Positions 7,910 through 17,821 of a stretch of DNA of 64,000 nt are shown here, piece after piece. A model generated the notes under the pieces. It saw nothing but the letters and a program-made list of their open reading frames with translations. It had not been told where the DNA came from and ran no database searches. Numbering within the stretch: the first letter of the stretch is position 1; each line of letters opens with the position of its first letter. Origin of the DNA: Aestuariivirga litoralis (GTDB lineage Bacteria > Pseudomonadota > Alphaproteobacteria > Rhizobiales > Aestuariivirgaceae); NCBI RefSeq assembly GCF_015714715.1, contig NZ_WAHS01000001.1, forward strand, positions 248,001 to 312,000, given 5' to 3'. The position numbers and the translations under genes were made by a program.

Positions 7910-8524
7910 CTACCACATCGTCTTGGCGGCGCGTCCCGGCCATTCATCGTCATAGGCTTTGGCGTCGATGCCGTGCTGGGTCAACTCGTCGAGGATCTCA
8001 CCGGCGGTCGGCAGTGCATCCTTGGGGATATGCTTCATCTCATCCCAAAGGCCAGCGCGGATCACGGCGCGGGCGCATTGGAAGTAACAGGCCTCAACCT
8101 TGATCACCATCACGGTGCGCGGGCGTTTGCCTTCCATTTCGAAGGAGGCGCAGAGATCCGTATCAGCCGTAAGCATCGCCGTACCGTTGACGCGGAAGGT
8201 GGTGCCGCTGCCGGGCAGGAGGAACAGCAGCGCCACGCGCGGATCGATCAGGATGTTGCGCAGCGAGTCGATGCGGTTGTTGCCGCGCCGGTCAGGCAGG
8301 GCCAATGTATGTTCGTCGATCACCCGCACAACGGCGCCCGCATCACCGCGCGGGCTGCAATCCAGCCCGCCAAGACCTGCGGTGGCGATGGCAACAAAGG
8401 GTGAAGCCTCGATCAGCTTGCGATAATGCGGCGTGACAAAGCTTGCTTCCTTCGCGGTCGAGGCGAGGGTGGGCAGCGGCTGGTACAGCGCTTCAAGTTC
8501 GGCAAGTGAGTTGATCGGTTCCAT
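7910..8524 (-). CDS. Pyridoxamine 5'-phosphate oxidase-like FMN-binding protein
   Basis: The 204-residue product has a split-barrel flavin fold: FVAIATAGLGGLDCSPRGD, then LALPDRRGNNRIDSLRNIL and DPRVALLFLLPGSGTTFRVNG, typical of FMN-dependent PPOX proteins of the MSMEG_1061 type. The C-terminal CYFQCARAVIRAGLW block also fits that group. These are probably oxidoreductases with unknown substrate, distinct from true PdxH. Its stop is one base from that of the convergent kinase gene. Confidence 0.85.
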   Translation of the reverse strand: MEPINSLAELEALYQPLPTLASTAKEASFVTPHYRKLIEASPFVAIATAGLGGLDCSPRGDAGAVVRVIDEHTLALPDRRGNNRIDSLRNILIDPRVALLFLLPGSGTTFRVNGTAMLTADTDLCASFEMEGKRPRTVMVIKVEACYFQCARAVIRAGLWDEMKHIPKDALPTAGEILDELTQHGIDAKAYDDEWPGRAAKTMW

Positions 8525-8568
8525 GATGAATGGCTCCCTCTCACTGCTTTATGACAAAAGCTGGGCCT

Positions 8569-8910
8569 TTAGAAAAGTTTCCCGCCATTGGGGACTGCAA
8601 GCGACGGCCCGATCAGCACCACGCCGCCGCCGTCATCGGGGAAGCCGAGGGTCAAGACTTCGGACATGAAGGGCCCGATCTGTCGCGGGGGGAAGTTGAC
8701 CACCGCGGCCACTTGCCGGCCCATCAGGGTTTCGGGCGTATAATGTTTGGTGATCTGGGCGGAGGATTTCTTCACACCCAAGGTATCGCCGAAATCGATC
8801 TTCAATTTGAAGGCTGGTTTGCGGGCCTCCGGAAAGGGCTCGACGCCCACAATTGTGCCGATGCGGATATCGACCTTTTCGAAATCAGCAAAGCTGATGG
8901 GCTCACTCAC
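8569..8910 (-). CDS. csaA: tRNA-binding protein CsaA
   Basis: The 113-residue product is a single EMAP/Arc1p-like OB-fold: FEKVDIRIGTIVGVEPFPEA, the KSSAQITKHY strand and NFPPRQIGPFMSEVL near the C-terminus. Length and motifs match CsaA, a small homodimeric protein known to bind tRNA and to have chaperone-like activity. Its start overlaps the proC stop by 4 bp, so it is translated from the proC operon. Confidence 0.92.
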   Translation of the reverse strand: MSEPISFADFEKVDIRIGTIVGVEPFPEARKPAFKLKIDFGDTLGVKKSSAQITKHYTPETLMGRQVAAVVNFPPRQIGPFMSEVLTLGFPDDGGGVVLIGPSLAVPNGGKLF

Positions 8911-9731
8911 TTGGCGAGTTCCTTGGAGCGGGCGGCAGCGGCGGCCACGGCCTTTTCCATCAGCGGCTTCATGCCACTATCATCAGCCATAAGAACCTGC
9001 AGGGCGGCATAGGTGGTGCCGTTCGGCGAGGTCACGTTCTGGCGCAGCACGGCTGCGTCGGTGCCCGACTGGCGCATCAATTCACCAGCGCCAGAAACCG
9101 TGGCGCGTGCGAGTTGGGTGGAGAGTTCCTTTGAGAGGCCGAGCTTCTCTCCAGCCGAGGCCAGAACTTCTGCCAGCAGAAATACATAAGCCGGGCCGGA
9201 GCCAGAGACGGCGGTGACGAAATCAATCGCCTCTTCATTGTCCACCTTCACCACTTCGCCGGTGGAAGAGAGCAGGGCTTCAGCCAATTGCATTTGGGCA
9301 GGCGAAACATGCGCGTTGCCGACCATGGCGGTGATGCCGCGGCCGATGGCGGCGGGCGTGTTCGGAATGGTGCGGATGACGCTGGCATCAGCGCCGAAGG
9401 CAGCTTCAAAAGTGGCGATGGTTTTGCCCGCTGCGACTGAAAGCACCAGCGGTTTGGATTTTGCCAGAGGGGCAAGCGGCGGCAAGGCCTCGCTCATCAT
9501 CTGCGGCTTCACCGCAATGACGAGAACCTGCGCATCCTTGATGTCGGCGATCGGCGGATTGAGGCGCACTTTTTGCTTGGCGAGCCACTCCACCACTTCG
9601 GGGGCTGGCCTCGGATCAAGCGCCACGATATGGGCCGGATCAGCGCCGCCCTTCAGCCAGCCTTCCAGCATGGCGCCACCCATCTTGCCGCAACCGAGCA
9701 ATACCAGCGTGCCATTCAGTTTGAGGCTCAT
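8907..9731 (-). CDS. proC: Pyrroline-5-carboxylate reductase
   Basis: The 274-residue product makes the last step of proline synthesis, NAD(P)H reduction of pyrroline-5-carboxylate. An N-terminal Rossmann motif LLGCGKMGGAM is present, and the C-terminal ProC signature reads across SGSGPAYVFLLAEVLASAG and VSGAGELMRQSG, ending in VTSPNGTTYAALQVL. The length is usual. It sits in a run of ybjN, proC and csaA with 4-bp overlaps. Confidence 0.97.
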   Translation of the reverse strand: MSLKLNGTLVLLGCGKMGGAMLEGWLKGGADPAHIVALDPRPAPEVVEWLAKQKVRLNPPIADIKDAQVLVIAVKPQMMSEALPPLAPLAKSKPLVLSVAAGKTIATFEAAFGADASVIRTIPNTPAAIGRGITAMVGNAHVSPAQMQLAEALLSSTGEVVKVDNEEAIDFVTAVSGSGPAYVFLLAEVLASAGEKLGLSKELSTQLARATVSGAGELMRQSGTDAAVLRQNVTSPNGTTYAALQVLMADDSGMKPLMEKAVAAAAARSKELAK

Positions 9732-10225
9732 GCTTCCCCCATGGTTTCGAGCAGGGCGTTTTGCAGCGCCTTTTCGGCGGGCTGCCCTGCCCAGATGACA
9801 AAGTTCACGGCGGGATAATAGCTATGTGTGGCGTCAACGCCAGCGCGGATCAATGTCTCGCATTGGGCTTCGTTGACTTCGGCACCGCCGGCCAGAAGCA
9901 GGGCATCGCGATACAGGATCGAGCCATCTTCCCACAGATCAAAATGGCCATGCAGCAATTGCGCGTTGATGAGGTTTAGAAGCCGCGTCACTTCCAGGCG
10001 GCGGGCGGCGGGTACTTTGAGATCCAGCGTGCAGGCGAAGTGCAGGCTCTCCATATCATCGCGCCAAGTGAGAGAGATGTTGAGATCAGACCAACTGCCG
10101 CCCACCAGCATCACCACTTCATGGTCATTGGTGCGGTCCATGCGCCAGCTGCGGGCCTCAGCTAATTGCTCCACCCGGTCAAGCGGGTTGGTGCTGTGGC
10201 GTTCCAAGTGTTGTGATGCAGGCAT
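9728..10225 (-). CDS. YbjN domain-containing protein
   Basis: The product is 165 residues when started at the ATG at 10225, preceded by a GGAGA ribosome site; the frame could extend 18 codons further upstream. SWRMDRTNDHEVVMLVGGSW and the LDLKVPAARRLEVTRLLNLI stretch match the YbjN fold, which resembles the type III secretion chaperone fold. The molecular role is not settled in the family. The gene overlaps proC by 4 bp. Confidence 0.85.
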   Translation of the reverse strand: MPASQHLERHSTNPLDRVEQLAEARSWRMDRTNDHEVVMLVGGSWSDLNISLTWRDDMESLHFACTLDLKVPAARRLEVTRLLNLINAQLLHGHFDLWEDGSILYRDALLLAGGAEVNEAQCETLIRAGVDATHSYYPAVNFVIWAGQPAEKALQNALLETMGEA

Positions 10226-10340
10226 CTGTTCTCCAAACACGAATCGTCTGTGCTGTGCTCGCGAATGTGGCGGAGCCACAGGAAGGCATCAATGCACGCA
10301 CTGATTCCTCCACATGAGAATTTAGGGATGTGTTTGTGGC

Positions 10341-10595
10341 TTATTTGCCTTCGAGCTTTTTCTCGAGCTGGCTGATGCGTGATTCGAGCCGCATGTTTTC
10401 AAGGCGCGCTTTCTCGATCATGTCTTTCGCAACATCGAATTCTTCGCGCTTTACGACATTGAGATTGTTCAGCACACGTTCGACCTGGGTTTGCACCAGT
10501 GTGTCGATTTCCTTGCGCACGCCCTGGGCGGCGCCGGCGGCATTGCTCATCAGCTTGGCGAGCTCGTCAAAAAAACGCGAATTGGTGGCTGGCAT
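10341..10595 (-). CDS. ubiK: UbiK/BMFP accessory factor, ubiquinone synthesis
   Basis: The product is 84 residues from the ATG at 10595, chosen because ACAGGAGTTTGCC precedes it; an upstream ATG at 10616 has no such site. The short protein has FFDELAKLMSNAAGAAQGVR, an amphipathic helix, and a C-terminal coiled coil (ARLENMRLESRISQLEKKL). This is the layout of membrane-fusogenic BMFP proteins, of which E. coli UbiK assists aerobic ubiquinone synthesis. It is divergent from lgt. Confidence 0.82.
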   Translation of the reverse strand: MPATNSRFFDELAKLMSNAAGAAQGVRKEIDTLVQTQVERVLNNLNVVKREEFDVAKDMIEKARLENMRLESRISQLEKKLEGK

Positions 10596-10683
10596 GGCAA
10601 ACTCCTGTTGGCGCATAGCTATGCGCAGTTGATGCGGCTTTCAAGTGCTTGCGTGCCATGAGCTTAATTGGCATGGAACGGCC

Positions 10684-11490
10684 ATGTTCTCGGTTATCAC
10701 CTTGCCGCATATGTCGCCGAACCTGATCGAGTGGGGACCGTTGGTCATCCGCTGGTACGGGCTGGCCTATGTGGGCGGGCTGCTGTTTGCGGTGTGGTAC
10801 ATCAAGCGGCTTCTGGTCACGCCTTCTCTGTGGGGCGACCGCGCGCCGACGATGTCGCCGAAGCAAGTTGATGACATGTTCGTGTGGATGTTTCTGGGTG
10901 TCGTCGCAGGTGGCAGATTGGGCTATGTGCTGCTCTACCAACCTCTCAAATACCTACAGCATCCACTTGAAATATTTCATGTTTGGGATGGTGGTATGTC
11001 ATTCCATGGCGGCTTCCTGGGCGTGGTCGTGGCCTGTTATTTCTATGGCCGCCGGGTGGGTGAAACGCTGGACAAAATGCTGGATCTAGGTGCCGCTGCC
11101 ACACCCGTTGGGCTGGGTTTGGGGCGGTTGGCGAACTTCGTGAATGGCGAGCTTTTTGGCCGAGAAAGTGATCTGCCCTGGGCGATGATTTTCCCCGGCC
11201 AGACGGAGGCCCGCCACCCCAGCCAGCTCTATGAATTTTTGCTCGAGGGCGTTCTGCTTTTCGTGCTGGTGCGGATTGCCACGCACCGGTTTCAGGCGCT
11301 GGCGCATCCGGGCCGGGCGTCTGGAATTTTTGCGCTGACCTATGGGCTGTCGCGCATCATCATTGAATTCTTCCGCGTGCCGGATCCGTTCATCGGCTAT
11401 TATTTCGGCTTCATCACGCAGGGCATGATCTATTCGCTGCCGCTGGTGGCGGTGGGCGTGTGGCTTCTGCTGCGGTCGAGGCTGACATGA
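10684..11490 (+). CDS. lgt: Prolipoprotein diacylglyceryl transferase
   Basis: The product is 268 residues from the ATG at 10684. Lgt moves diacylglycerol from phosphatidylglycerol to the lipobox cysteine of prolipoproteins in the inner membrane. About seven membrane segments are visible. The Lgt signature GRLANFVNGELFGR is present, followed by RHPSQLYEFLLEG and the C-terminal RIIIEFFRVPD. It is the first gene of an overlapping run (lgt, methyltransferase, pgeF, lipoprotein). A GTG at 10645 is a less likely start, since it would add 13 polar residues before the family's N-terminus. Confidence 0.95.
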   Translation: MFSVITLPHMSPNLIEWGPLVIRWYGLAYVGGLLFAVWYIKRLLVTPSLWGDRAPTMSPKQVDDMFVWMFLGVVAGGRLGYVLLYQPLKYLQHPLEIFHVWDGGMSFHGGFLGVVVACYFYGRRVGETLDKMLDLGAAATPVGLGLGRLANFVNGELFGRESDLPWAMIFPGQTEARHPSQLYEFLLEGVLLFVLVRIATHRFQALAHPGRASGIFALTYGLSRIIIEFFRVPDPFIGYYFGFITQGMIYSLPLVAVGVWLLLRSRLT

Positions 11491-12527
11491 AAGAGCTGAT
11501 CAAAAGCATCATCGAGACCGAAGGCCCGCTGCCGATGGACCGCTATATGGCTTTGTGCCTCGGCCATCCGAAGCTGGGTTATTATATGAACCGCGATCCG
11601 TTCGGTGCGCTGGGTGATTTCACCACCGCGCCAGAGATCAGCCAGATTTTCGGCGAAATGATCGGCATCTGGTGCGTGGCGGCGTGGGAGGCGATTGGTT
11701 CGCCTGATCCGTTTTTGCTGGTGGAATTGGGGCCGGGACGGGGCACGCTGATGCAGGACGTTCTGCGCACCACGTCGCGCATGGCGGAGTTTCAAGCGGC
11801 CGCACGCGTGCACATGGTGGAAACGAGCCCGGTGTTGCGCAAGCTGCAGCAGGAGAAGCTGGGCGAGACAGTTACCTGGCATGACTCCATCGAAAGCCTG
11901 CCTCAGGAACCGATGATCTTTGTGGCCAATGAGTTTTTCGATGCGTTGCCCGTGCGGCAGATCGTGAAGCGAGGCAACGCCTTCTTTGAGCGCTGCGTGG
12001 GATTGCAGGACGGATTGCTGACGCTGGTCGATGTGCCGGCACCGCGTTTCAATTTTGAATCTGATGGCGTGCAGGAAATTTCGCCTGTGTCGCACGCCAT
12101 TGCGATGGAGCTGGGTGCGCGCATTCAGGCACTGGGCGGGGCAGGGTTGGTCATTGATTACGGCCATCTGAAAACGGGCGTGGGCGACACGGTGCAAGCG
12201 CTGAAGAACCACAAACCTTGCGGCATTCTGGAATTTCCGGGTGAGAGCGATCTGACCGCGCATGTGGATTTTGATGCGCTGGATTACGGTTTCACGCAGG
12301 GTGGTGCGGCGGCTTTGCCGCCGATGACGCAAGGCGCTTTTCTGAAAGCAATGGGGCTGGAGCAGCGCCTCACTGCCTTGGCCACCAAGCTGGAAGGCAA
12401 GGCGCAGACCGATTTCACTGCGGGTGCGCGTCGCCTTGTTGATGACAAAGAGATGGGACAGTTATTTAAAGTGATTGCCGTGGCGCAGGCACAGCGCCAG
12501 CCGGTCTATCCGTTTGAGGGCACATGA
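11487..12527 (+). CDS. SAM-dependent methyltransferase, MidA/NDUFAF7 family
   Basis: The product is 346 residues, starting in an ATGA overlap with lgt. FTTAPEISQIFGEMIGIW is the conserved N-terminal block, and VELGPGRGTLMQDVLR is the SAM-binding glycine loop. VANEFFDALPVRQIV and VIDYGH complete the DUF185 family pattern. The mitochondrial relative NDUFAF7/MidA methylates an arginine of a complex I subunit, so the same role is plausible here but unproven. Confidence 0.9.
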   Translation: MKELIKSIIETEGPLPMDRYMALCLGHPKLGYYMNRDPFGALGDFTTAPEISQIFGEMIGIWCVAAWEAIGSPDPFLLVELGPGRGTLMQDVLRTTSRMAEFQAAARVHMVETSPVLRKLQQEKLGETVTWHDSIESLPQEPMIFVANEFFDALPVRQIVKRGNAFFERCVGLQDGLLTLVDVPAPRFNFESDGVQEISPVSHAIAMELGARIQALGGAGLVIDYGHLKTGVGDTVQALKNHKPCGILEFPGESDLTAHVDFDALDYGFTQGGAAALPPMTQGAFLKAMGLEQRLTALATKLEGKAQTDFTAGARRLVDDKEMGQLFKVIAVAQAQRQPVYPFEGT

Positions 12528-13285
12528 TTTCAGCACGCGAACTTGAATTGCCGGGCATCGCGCATGGCTTCTTCACCCGTGAGGGTGGCCATTCGCAGGG
12601 GCTCTATGCGTCGCTGAATGCCGGGCTGGGCAGTGGTGATGATCTCGACGCGGTGCGCAAAAATCGCGCCAAAGTGGCTTGCAAACTGGGCGTTGAAACC
12701 GATCATCTGGTCTCCGGCTATCAGGTGCATGGTATCGACGTTGCCGTTGTTACTGGCCCACTCGCCGAACGGCCCAAGGTGGACGGGCTCGTGTCCAACA
12801 CGCCCGGCGTGGCGCTGGGCATCCTCACCGCTGATTGCGGGCCGGTGCTTTTTGCCGATGCCGAAGCCGGCGTGATCGGCGCGTGCCATGCCGGCTGGAA
12901 GGGTGCGCTGACCGGGGTTTACCGTACCACCGTTGAAGAGATGGAAAAGCTGGGGGCTGAACGCTCCCGCATCGTGGCTGTGTTGGGGCCGACGATTTCG
13001 CAAAAGTCTTATGAAGTTGGGCCGGAATTTCCGGATGCCTTTCTGAAGGTCGATCAGGGGCACAAAGCTTACTTCATCCCCTCCGTGAAGGAGCGGCATC
13101 ATATGTTTGATCTGCCTCAGTTTTTGACCGATGAAATGAAGCGCATGGGGCTTGCGCAAGCCGTCAATCTGGGGCTCTGCACCTATGCCGATGAAGCGCG
13201 GTTTTATTCCTTCCGGCGGGCCACACACCGGCAGGAAAAAGATTTTGGGCGGTTGATTTCAGGTATCGCGCTGAGGGCCGATTGA
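12524..13285 (+). CDS. pgeF: Peptidoglycan editing factor PgeF
   Basis: The 253-residue product is of the YfiH/PgeF family (old names: laccase-domain or polyphenol oxidase). HGFFTREGGHSQGLYASLN, then LTADCGPVLFADAEAGVIGACHAGWKG with the Cys and His zinc site, and CTYADEARFYSFRR near the end are characteristic. E. coli PgeF removes wrongly incorporated residues from peptidoglycan precursors. It overlaps the upstream methyltransferase by 4 bp and the downstream lipoprotein start by 4 bp. Confidence 0.93.
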   Translation: MISARELELPGIAHGFFTREGGHSQGLYASLNAGLGSGDDLDAVRKNRAKVACKLGVETDHLVSGYQVHGIDVAVVTGPLAERPKVDGLVSNTPGVALGILTADCGPVLFADAEAGVIGACHAGWKGALTGVYRTTVEEMEKLGAERSRIVAVLGPTISQKSYEVGPEFPDAFLKVDQGHKAYFIPSVKERHHMFDLPQFLTDEMKRMGLAQAVNLGLCTYADEARFYSFRRATHRQEKDFGRLISGIALRAD

Positions 13286-13971
13286 AAGCCCTTCTTGTCA
13301 TTGCCGCCCTGCTGCTTGCGGCCTGTACGGATGGCTCTTCACTGCTGGAGAAACCCGCGCCGCAGCAGGTGACCTCTGACTCATTGGTCACGCCGCCATG
13401 GCAGACCATGGTGCGGGCGGGGCCTGGGGCCGAAAAGGACATCGACTACGAAACGCTGGATGGCGTGCCGCAGCCTTCCACCGATGCGCCGCCACCGCTT
13501 TCCACTGCCGACATGGCACAAGCCAAGCCAGAAGCACTGCCGCTTGATACCAAGCCTGCGGCACCTGCACCCGATGCCAAGCCGACGGCTAAGCCAGATG
13601 CCAAGCCCGGCACGGCGATTAACGCCGTGGCGGTGGTTGCCGTAACGGGCGGCTCAGCGCAGGGCTCCAAGGACCTCACGCTGGCCATGCGCAAAGTGTT
13701 GCGCGATGCGGGCTGGCCGGTGGTCGACAAGCCGCGGCCTGATGCGCTGATCATCCGGGGCAAGGTGGCGCTGGATGCGGCAAATGGGCCCAGCCAGGCT
13801 GTGCATATTACTTGGGCAATTGCGTCGCCCAAGGGCAAGGATTTGGGCGTGGTGTCGCAGAACAATGATGTTCCGGCGCATTCCCTGGACGGAGCGTGGG
13901 GCCAAACAGCTGATTTCGCCGCGCAAGCTGCATCTGATGGGATTTTCAAGCTGATCGCGCAATATCGTTAA
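13282..13971 (+). CDS. Putative lipoprotein, unknown function
   Basis: The 229-residue product starts with TTG at 13282, overlapping the pgeF stop as TTGA; no ATG or GTG fits as well. MKALLVIAALLLAAC is a lipoprotein signal with the lipobox cysteine at residue 15. A low-complexity Pro/Ala/Lys/Asp linker with repeated DAKP units follows (about residues 75-112), then a folded-looking C-terminal domain (AVVAVTGGSAQGSKDLTLAM to the end). I do not recognise the domain. It shares an operon with lgt, whose product would lipidate it. Confidence 0.75.
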   Translation: MKALLVIAALLLAACTDGSSLLEKPAPQQVTSDSLVTPPWQTMVRAGPGAEKDIDYETLDGVPQPSTDAPPPLSTADMAQAKPEALPLDTKPAAPAPDAKPTAKPDAKPGTAINAVAVVAVTGGSAQGSKDLTLAMRKVLRDAGWPVVDKPRPDALIIRGKVALDAANGPSQAVHITWAIASPKGKDLGVVSQNNDVPAHSLDGAWGQTADFAAQAASDGIFKLIAQYR

Positions 13972-14073
13972 ACTTGTTCTTGATAACTGGATTGCGCTGC
14001 AAAAAGAATCTGGTTTTTTGTCATCGGCGCGTTATAGAAGCCCAACCCTCAAGGCTTCAGGACCAGCGCTGCG

Positions 14074-15009
14074 ATGATGAAGATTGTTTCCGGCAATTCC
14101 AACCGGCCGCTGGCGGAAGCGATTGGCGCTTACCTGAGCATCCCACCGGTGAAAGCCGTGGTGAAGCGCTTCAACGACATGGAAGTGTTCGTCGAGATCC
14201 AGGAAAATGTGCGCGGCCACGACATGTTCGTGATCCAGTCCACCAGCTTTCCGGCCAATGACCATCTGATGGAACTGCTGATCATCATTGATGCGCTGCG
14301 CCGTTCCTCGGCCAAGCGCATCACCGCCGTGCTGCCCTATTTCGGTTATGCGCGGCAGGACCGGCGCGCTTCAGGCCGCACGCCGATTTCAGCCAAGCTG
14401 GTCGCCAATCTCATTACCCATGCGGGCGTGGACCGGGTGCTGACGCTTGATCTCCATGCTGGTCAAATCCAGGGCTTCTTTGACATCCCGACCGACAACC
14501 TTTTCTCAGGTCCGGTCTTCGCGCGTGACATCAAGCAGCACAACAACCTGGCCAACACCGCCGTGGTTTCGCCTGACGTGGGCGGCGTGGTGCGTGCGCG
14601 TGCGCTGGCCAAGCGGCTGGATTGCCCGCTGGCCATCGTGGACAAGCGCCGCGAGCGCGCCGGCGAAAGCGAAGTGATGAACATCATCGGTGATGTGAAC
14701 GGCAAGTCCTGCATCCTGATCGACGACATTGTGGATTCAGGCGGCACGCTGGTGAACGCCGCCGATGCACTGGTGGCCAAGGGCGCCAAGGACGTGACGG
14801 CTTATATCACGCACGGCGTTCTGTCGGGCGGTGCTGTGGCGCGCATCACTGGCTCGAAACTGAAGAATCTGGTGATCACCGACTCGATCCAGCCCACTGA
14901 GGCTGTGCGCGTGGCCAAGAACATCCGGGTGATTTCCATCGCCTCGCTGATCGGCGAAGCCATCGGCCGAACCAACCGCGAAGAGAGCGTGTCCAGCCTG
15001 TTTGAATAA
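14074..15009 (+). CDS. prs: Ribose-phosphate pyrophosphokinase
   Basis: The 311-residue product makes PRPP from ribose 5-phosphate and ATP for nucleotide, His and Trp synthesis. Visible blocks are [18 protein letters not shown], the flexible loop [32 protein letters not shown] and the PRPP site [18 protein letters not shown]. The length is usual. The start is MMKIV; the second ATG at 14077 is equally possible. The 102-bp upstream gap presumably holds the promoter, but I see no convincing consensus. Confidence 0.97.
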   Translation: MMKIVSGNSNRPLAEAIGAYLSIPPVKAVVKRFNDMEVFVEIQENVRGHDMFVIQSTSFPANDHLMELLIIIDALRRSSAKRITAVLPYFGYARQDRRASGRTPISAKLVANLITHAGVDRVLTLDLHAGQIQGFFDIPTDNLFSGPVFARDIKQHNNLANTAVVSPDVGGVVRARALAKRLDCPLAIVDKRRERAGESEVMNIIGDVNGKSCILIDDIVDSGGTLVNAADALVAKGAKDVTAYITHGVLSGGAVARITGSKLKNLVITDSIQPTEAVRVAKNIRVISIASLIGEAIGRTNREESVSSLFE

Positions 15010-15059
15010 GTTTCCGGCTGGCCTTGTGGCGGGAATGTGGCAGGCCTATATGAGCGCCC

Positions 15060-15980
15060 ATGCCTTCCATTTTGAGTATTTCGGGTCTGTCCAAGACCTA
15101 TAAAACCGGCTTTTCGGCGCTGAAGAATATCGACCTTGAGATTCCCAAGGGCGAGATTTTTGCTCTGCTAGGCCCCAACGGCGCGGGCAAAACCACGCTG
15201 ATCTCGATCATTTGCGGCATTGTCACCAAATCCTCTGGCCAGGTGCTGGTGGGCGGGCATGACAATGTGAGCGATTACCGCGCGGCGCGCGCGATGATCG
15301 GGCTGGTGCCGCAGGAACTGTCGCTGCCGATCTTCGACAAGGTGTGGGACACGATTGCCTTTTCGCGCCGCCTGTTCGGAAAGCCGCGCAATGACGCGCT
15401 GCTGGAAAAAATCCTGAAGCAGCTTTCGCTGTGGGACAAGAAAGACGAAAAGATCATGACGCTGTCAGGCGGCATGAAGCGGCGCGTGCTGATCGCAAAG
15501 GCGCTGGCGCATGAGCCGCAGGTTCTGTTCCTCGATGAACCCACCGCCGGTGTGGACGTGGAGTTGCGCAAGGACATGTGGAACGTGGTGCGTGAGCTGC
15601 GCGAGAATGGCACCACCATCATCCTCACCACGCATTATATCGAAGAAGCCGAGGAAATGGCTGACCGCGTGGGCGTGATCAGCAAGGGTGAGCTGATCCT
15701 GGTGGAGCGCAAATCTGCCCTCATGGAAAAGATGGGGCAGAAGCATCTCAATGTGATGCTGGAAAAGCCGCTGGCCAAGTTGCCCAAGAAGGTGGCTGAT
15801 CTGGGCTTCAACCTGGCTTCGAACGGCAAGAGCCTGACTTATCTTTACGATTCAAAGCATGAGCGGCCCGATGTGGCCAAGCTGCTGGCGGCATTGGCTA
15901 CGGCCAAGATCGGCTATACGGATTTGTCCACACAGCAAAGTTCGCTTGAAGAAATTTTCCTGGGGTTGGTGAAGCAATGA
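15060..15980 (+). CDS. ABC transporter ATP-binding protein
   Basis: The 306-residue product is the ATPase half of an ABC-2 exporter. Walker A (GPNGAGKT, residues 38-45), signature [15 protein letters not shown], Walker [13 protein letters not shown] and the switch His ([11 protein letters not shown]) are all intact. The C-terminal roughly 80 residues form the extra domain seen in YadG-like proteins. It overlaps the permease gene by 4 bp. The substrate cannot be deduced. It lies next to a polysaccharide locus but lacks the features of O-antigen Wzt. Confidence 0.94.
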   Translation: MPSILSISGLSKTYKTGFSALKNIDLEIPKGEIFALLGPNGAGKTTLISIICGIVTKSSGQVLVGGHDNVSDYRAARAMIGLVPQELSLPIFDKVWDTIAFSRRLFGKPRNDALLEKILKQLSLWDKKDEKIMTLSGGMKRRVLIAKALAHEPQVLFLDEPTAGVDVELRKDMWNVVRELRENGTTIILTTHYIEEAEEMADRVGVISKGELILVERKSALMEKMGQKHLNVMLEKPLAKLPKKVADLGFNLASNGKSLTYLYDSKHERPDVAKLLAALATAKIGYTDLSTQQSSLEEIFLGLVKQ

Positions 15981-16738
15981 ATCTGCGCGGTGTGCAAGCC
16001 ATTTTCTATTATGAGATGCACCGGTTTTTCCGGACGCTGTTCCAGAGCCTGATCTCGCCGGTGATTTCCACCACGTTGTATTTCGTGGTGTTTGGTGCGG
16101 CAATCGGCGGGCGGATTTCGCAGATCGAGGGCGTGGCTTATGGTGCCTTCATCGTTCCCGGCATGATCATGCTGGCGCTGCTGGGGCAGAGCATTTCCAA
16201 CGGCTCGTTCGGCATTTATTTCCCGCGCTTTTCCGGCACGATTTATGAATATCTGTCAGCACCTGTTTCGGCGTTTGAAATGGTGCTGGGCTTTGTGGGC
16301 GCTGCCGCCGCCAAGAGCATGCTGATTGGTCTGGTGATTCTGGCCACCAGCTATTTGTTTGTGCCGGTGACGATTGCGCATCCGTTCTGGATGCTGCTGT
16401 TCCTGGTGCTGACGGCGGTGACCTTCTCGCTGTTCGGCTTCATCATCGGCCTGTGGGCGGATGGATTTGAAAAACTGCAGATCATCCCGCTGCTGGTGGT
16501 GACACCGCTGACATTCTTGGGAGGCAGTTTCTATTCGATCAAGGTGCTGCCGGATTTTTGGCAGGCAGTGAGCTATTTCAATCCGGTGGTCTATCTGATC
16601 AGCGGTTTCCGCTGGTCCTTCTATGAAGTGTCGGATGTGAGCCTTGGCATTGCGCTTTCCATGACGGTGGTTTTCATGCTGATCTGCCTGAGCTGTGTGT
16701 GGTGGATTTTCCACACGGGCTACCGCCTGAAGAACTAG
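15977..16738 (+). CDS. ABC-2 type transporter permease
   Basis: The 253-residue product has about six membrane segments and the ABC-2 signature region ([20 protein letters not shown], then [14 protein letters not shown]). It resembles YadH/NodJ-type permeases. It overlaps the ATPase gene by 4 bp and they should form one transporter. Its TAG stop overlaps the stop of the convergent glycosyltransferase gene in a shared CTAG. Confidence 0.92.
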   Translation: MNLRGVQAIFYYEMHRFFRTLFQSLISPVISTTLYFVVFGAAIGGRISQIEGVAYGAFIVPGMIMLALLGQSISNGSFGIYFPRFSGTIYEYLSAPVSAFEMVLGFVGAAAAKSMLIGLVILATSYLFVPVTIAHPFWMLLFLVLTAVTFSLFGFIIGLWADGFEKLQIIPLLVVTPLTFLGGSFYSIKVLPDFWQAVSYFNPVVYLISGFRWSFYEVSDVSLGIALSMTVVFMLICLSCVWWIFHTGYRLKN

Positions 16739-17721
16739 GCTTCCATAAACACGAAGCGGTAGGGGTTCAGCACTGGCGGGGGCAATTCTGCAGGGTCCAC
16801 TTTCGTATTCATGCGGAACCTGCTGTGGAACCGTGGATGCCAGGCATTGGCATTGGCTTGTGCATGGACATTTATACCCGAGATTTCCTTCAACCAGTCC
16901 AGCACCCGCACCCGGTGGCGGATAGCCTTTTCAATGGTGCGCCCGTGAATGGCGGTCGGATCAGGTGGGTGCCTTTCCCAATGCCGCACTGCCCTTTCCA
17001 CGAAGAAGGTATGGTCCCAAACAATCTTGGTGGTGGCCGAGTCGTAGAAATCGCTGCGACCACCGGTGGATTTTGTGCTGACGACGGGCAGGCCACAGAA
17101 TTGATATTCGCCATTGGCGTAACAGCAACCTTCAGTGCGGGACAGGCTGATGCCCGCGCCCGAGGCATTGTTGATGCGTGCCACTTCGCGTGGCGGCACA
17201 ACAGTCAGCTTTCCATCGGGCGTGGCGTTGCTCCATGCCAGCGACTTGTATCCTGAGAAGGGTTCAAAATTATCTTTCTTCTCATGAAGAAAGGTGATGA
17301 CCGCAATGTTCTTCACGCCCCAGGCGAGTTCGTGTCGTTTCCACTTTGTAAGGGCGGCATTGTGTACTGCGCGGAATTGTTTTTTCGCAGCAGGATCAGG
17401 CTTGAAAATGGTCTCGTCAAGAAAGGCATTCTGATGTGCACAAAATGCATTGAGGCCACGCGCTTTCAACAGTGCAACATCAGCTTCGCCAGGGCATAGA
17501 AAATGGAATGTGGCTTCCGGGCAAGGCCCAGCAGCTGCCAAGACGAAGTGCTGCAATTCATCAGCGACTTGAGCCACATCCCATGCTGGCGGAATAAGAA
17601 CATGAAATGGCTTGCCCTTAGCCCGGGCACGGCAGAGGCCAAAACCCGCTTCCATGCTCCAACCGGATTTGATCACATAAACCAGGGGATCATCAAACAG
17701 TTGAAAAAACCGCGTGAGCAT
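16735..17721 (-). CDS. Glycosyltransferase-like protein
   Basis: The product is 328 residues, taking the ATG at 17721, which is preceded by an excellent GAGGGGAGAAA site; the longer open frame above it is the shadow of rfbD. The C-terminal part ([20 protein letters not shown] followed by [10 protein letters not shown]) has the look of the nucleotide-sugar binding block of GT-B glycosyltransferases, where an acidic residue and a GLP turn are conserved. The N-terminus ([18 protein letters not shown]) is not diagnostic. It is divergent from rfbD across 100 bp, at the left edge of the polysaccharide locus. Confidence 0.68.
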   Translation of the reverse strand: MLTRFFQLFDDPLVYVIKSGWSMEAGFGLCRARAKGKPFHVLIPPAWDVAQVADELQHFVLAAAGPCPEATFHFLCPGEADVALLKARGLNAFCAHQNAFLDETIFKPDPAAKKQFRAVHNAALTKWKRHELAWGVKNIAVITFLHEKKDNFEPFSGYKSLAWSNATPDGKLTVVPPREVARINNASGAGISLSRTEGCCYANGEYQFCGLPVVSTKSTGGRSDFYDSATTKIVWDHTFFVERAVRHWERHPPDPTAIHGRTIEKAIRHRVRVLDWLKEISGINVHAQANANAWHPRFHSRFRMNTKVDPAELPPPVLNPYRFVFMEA

Positions 17722-17821
17722 TTTCTCCCCTCGAAAAAGATGCAATTCATTTTGCGCTTGGCAAGGCTTTGTCATAACACGAGGCCTTGCAGGGGGCAAT
17801 TTTGAACGTGCAGGTGCCAGT

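Noticed and set aside
13972-14073. Promoter of prs (TTGATA near 13980 with an A-rich -10)
   Set aside because: The -10 candidate has too few consensus bases to report.
15060-16738. ABC transporter pair as the exporter of the neighbouring polysaccharide
   Set aside because: The ATPase lacks the long C-terminal carbohydrate-binding domain of Wzt-type proteins and the permease is YadH/NodJ-like; adjacency alone is not enough.
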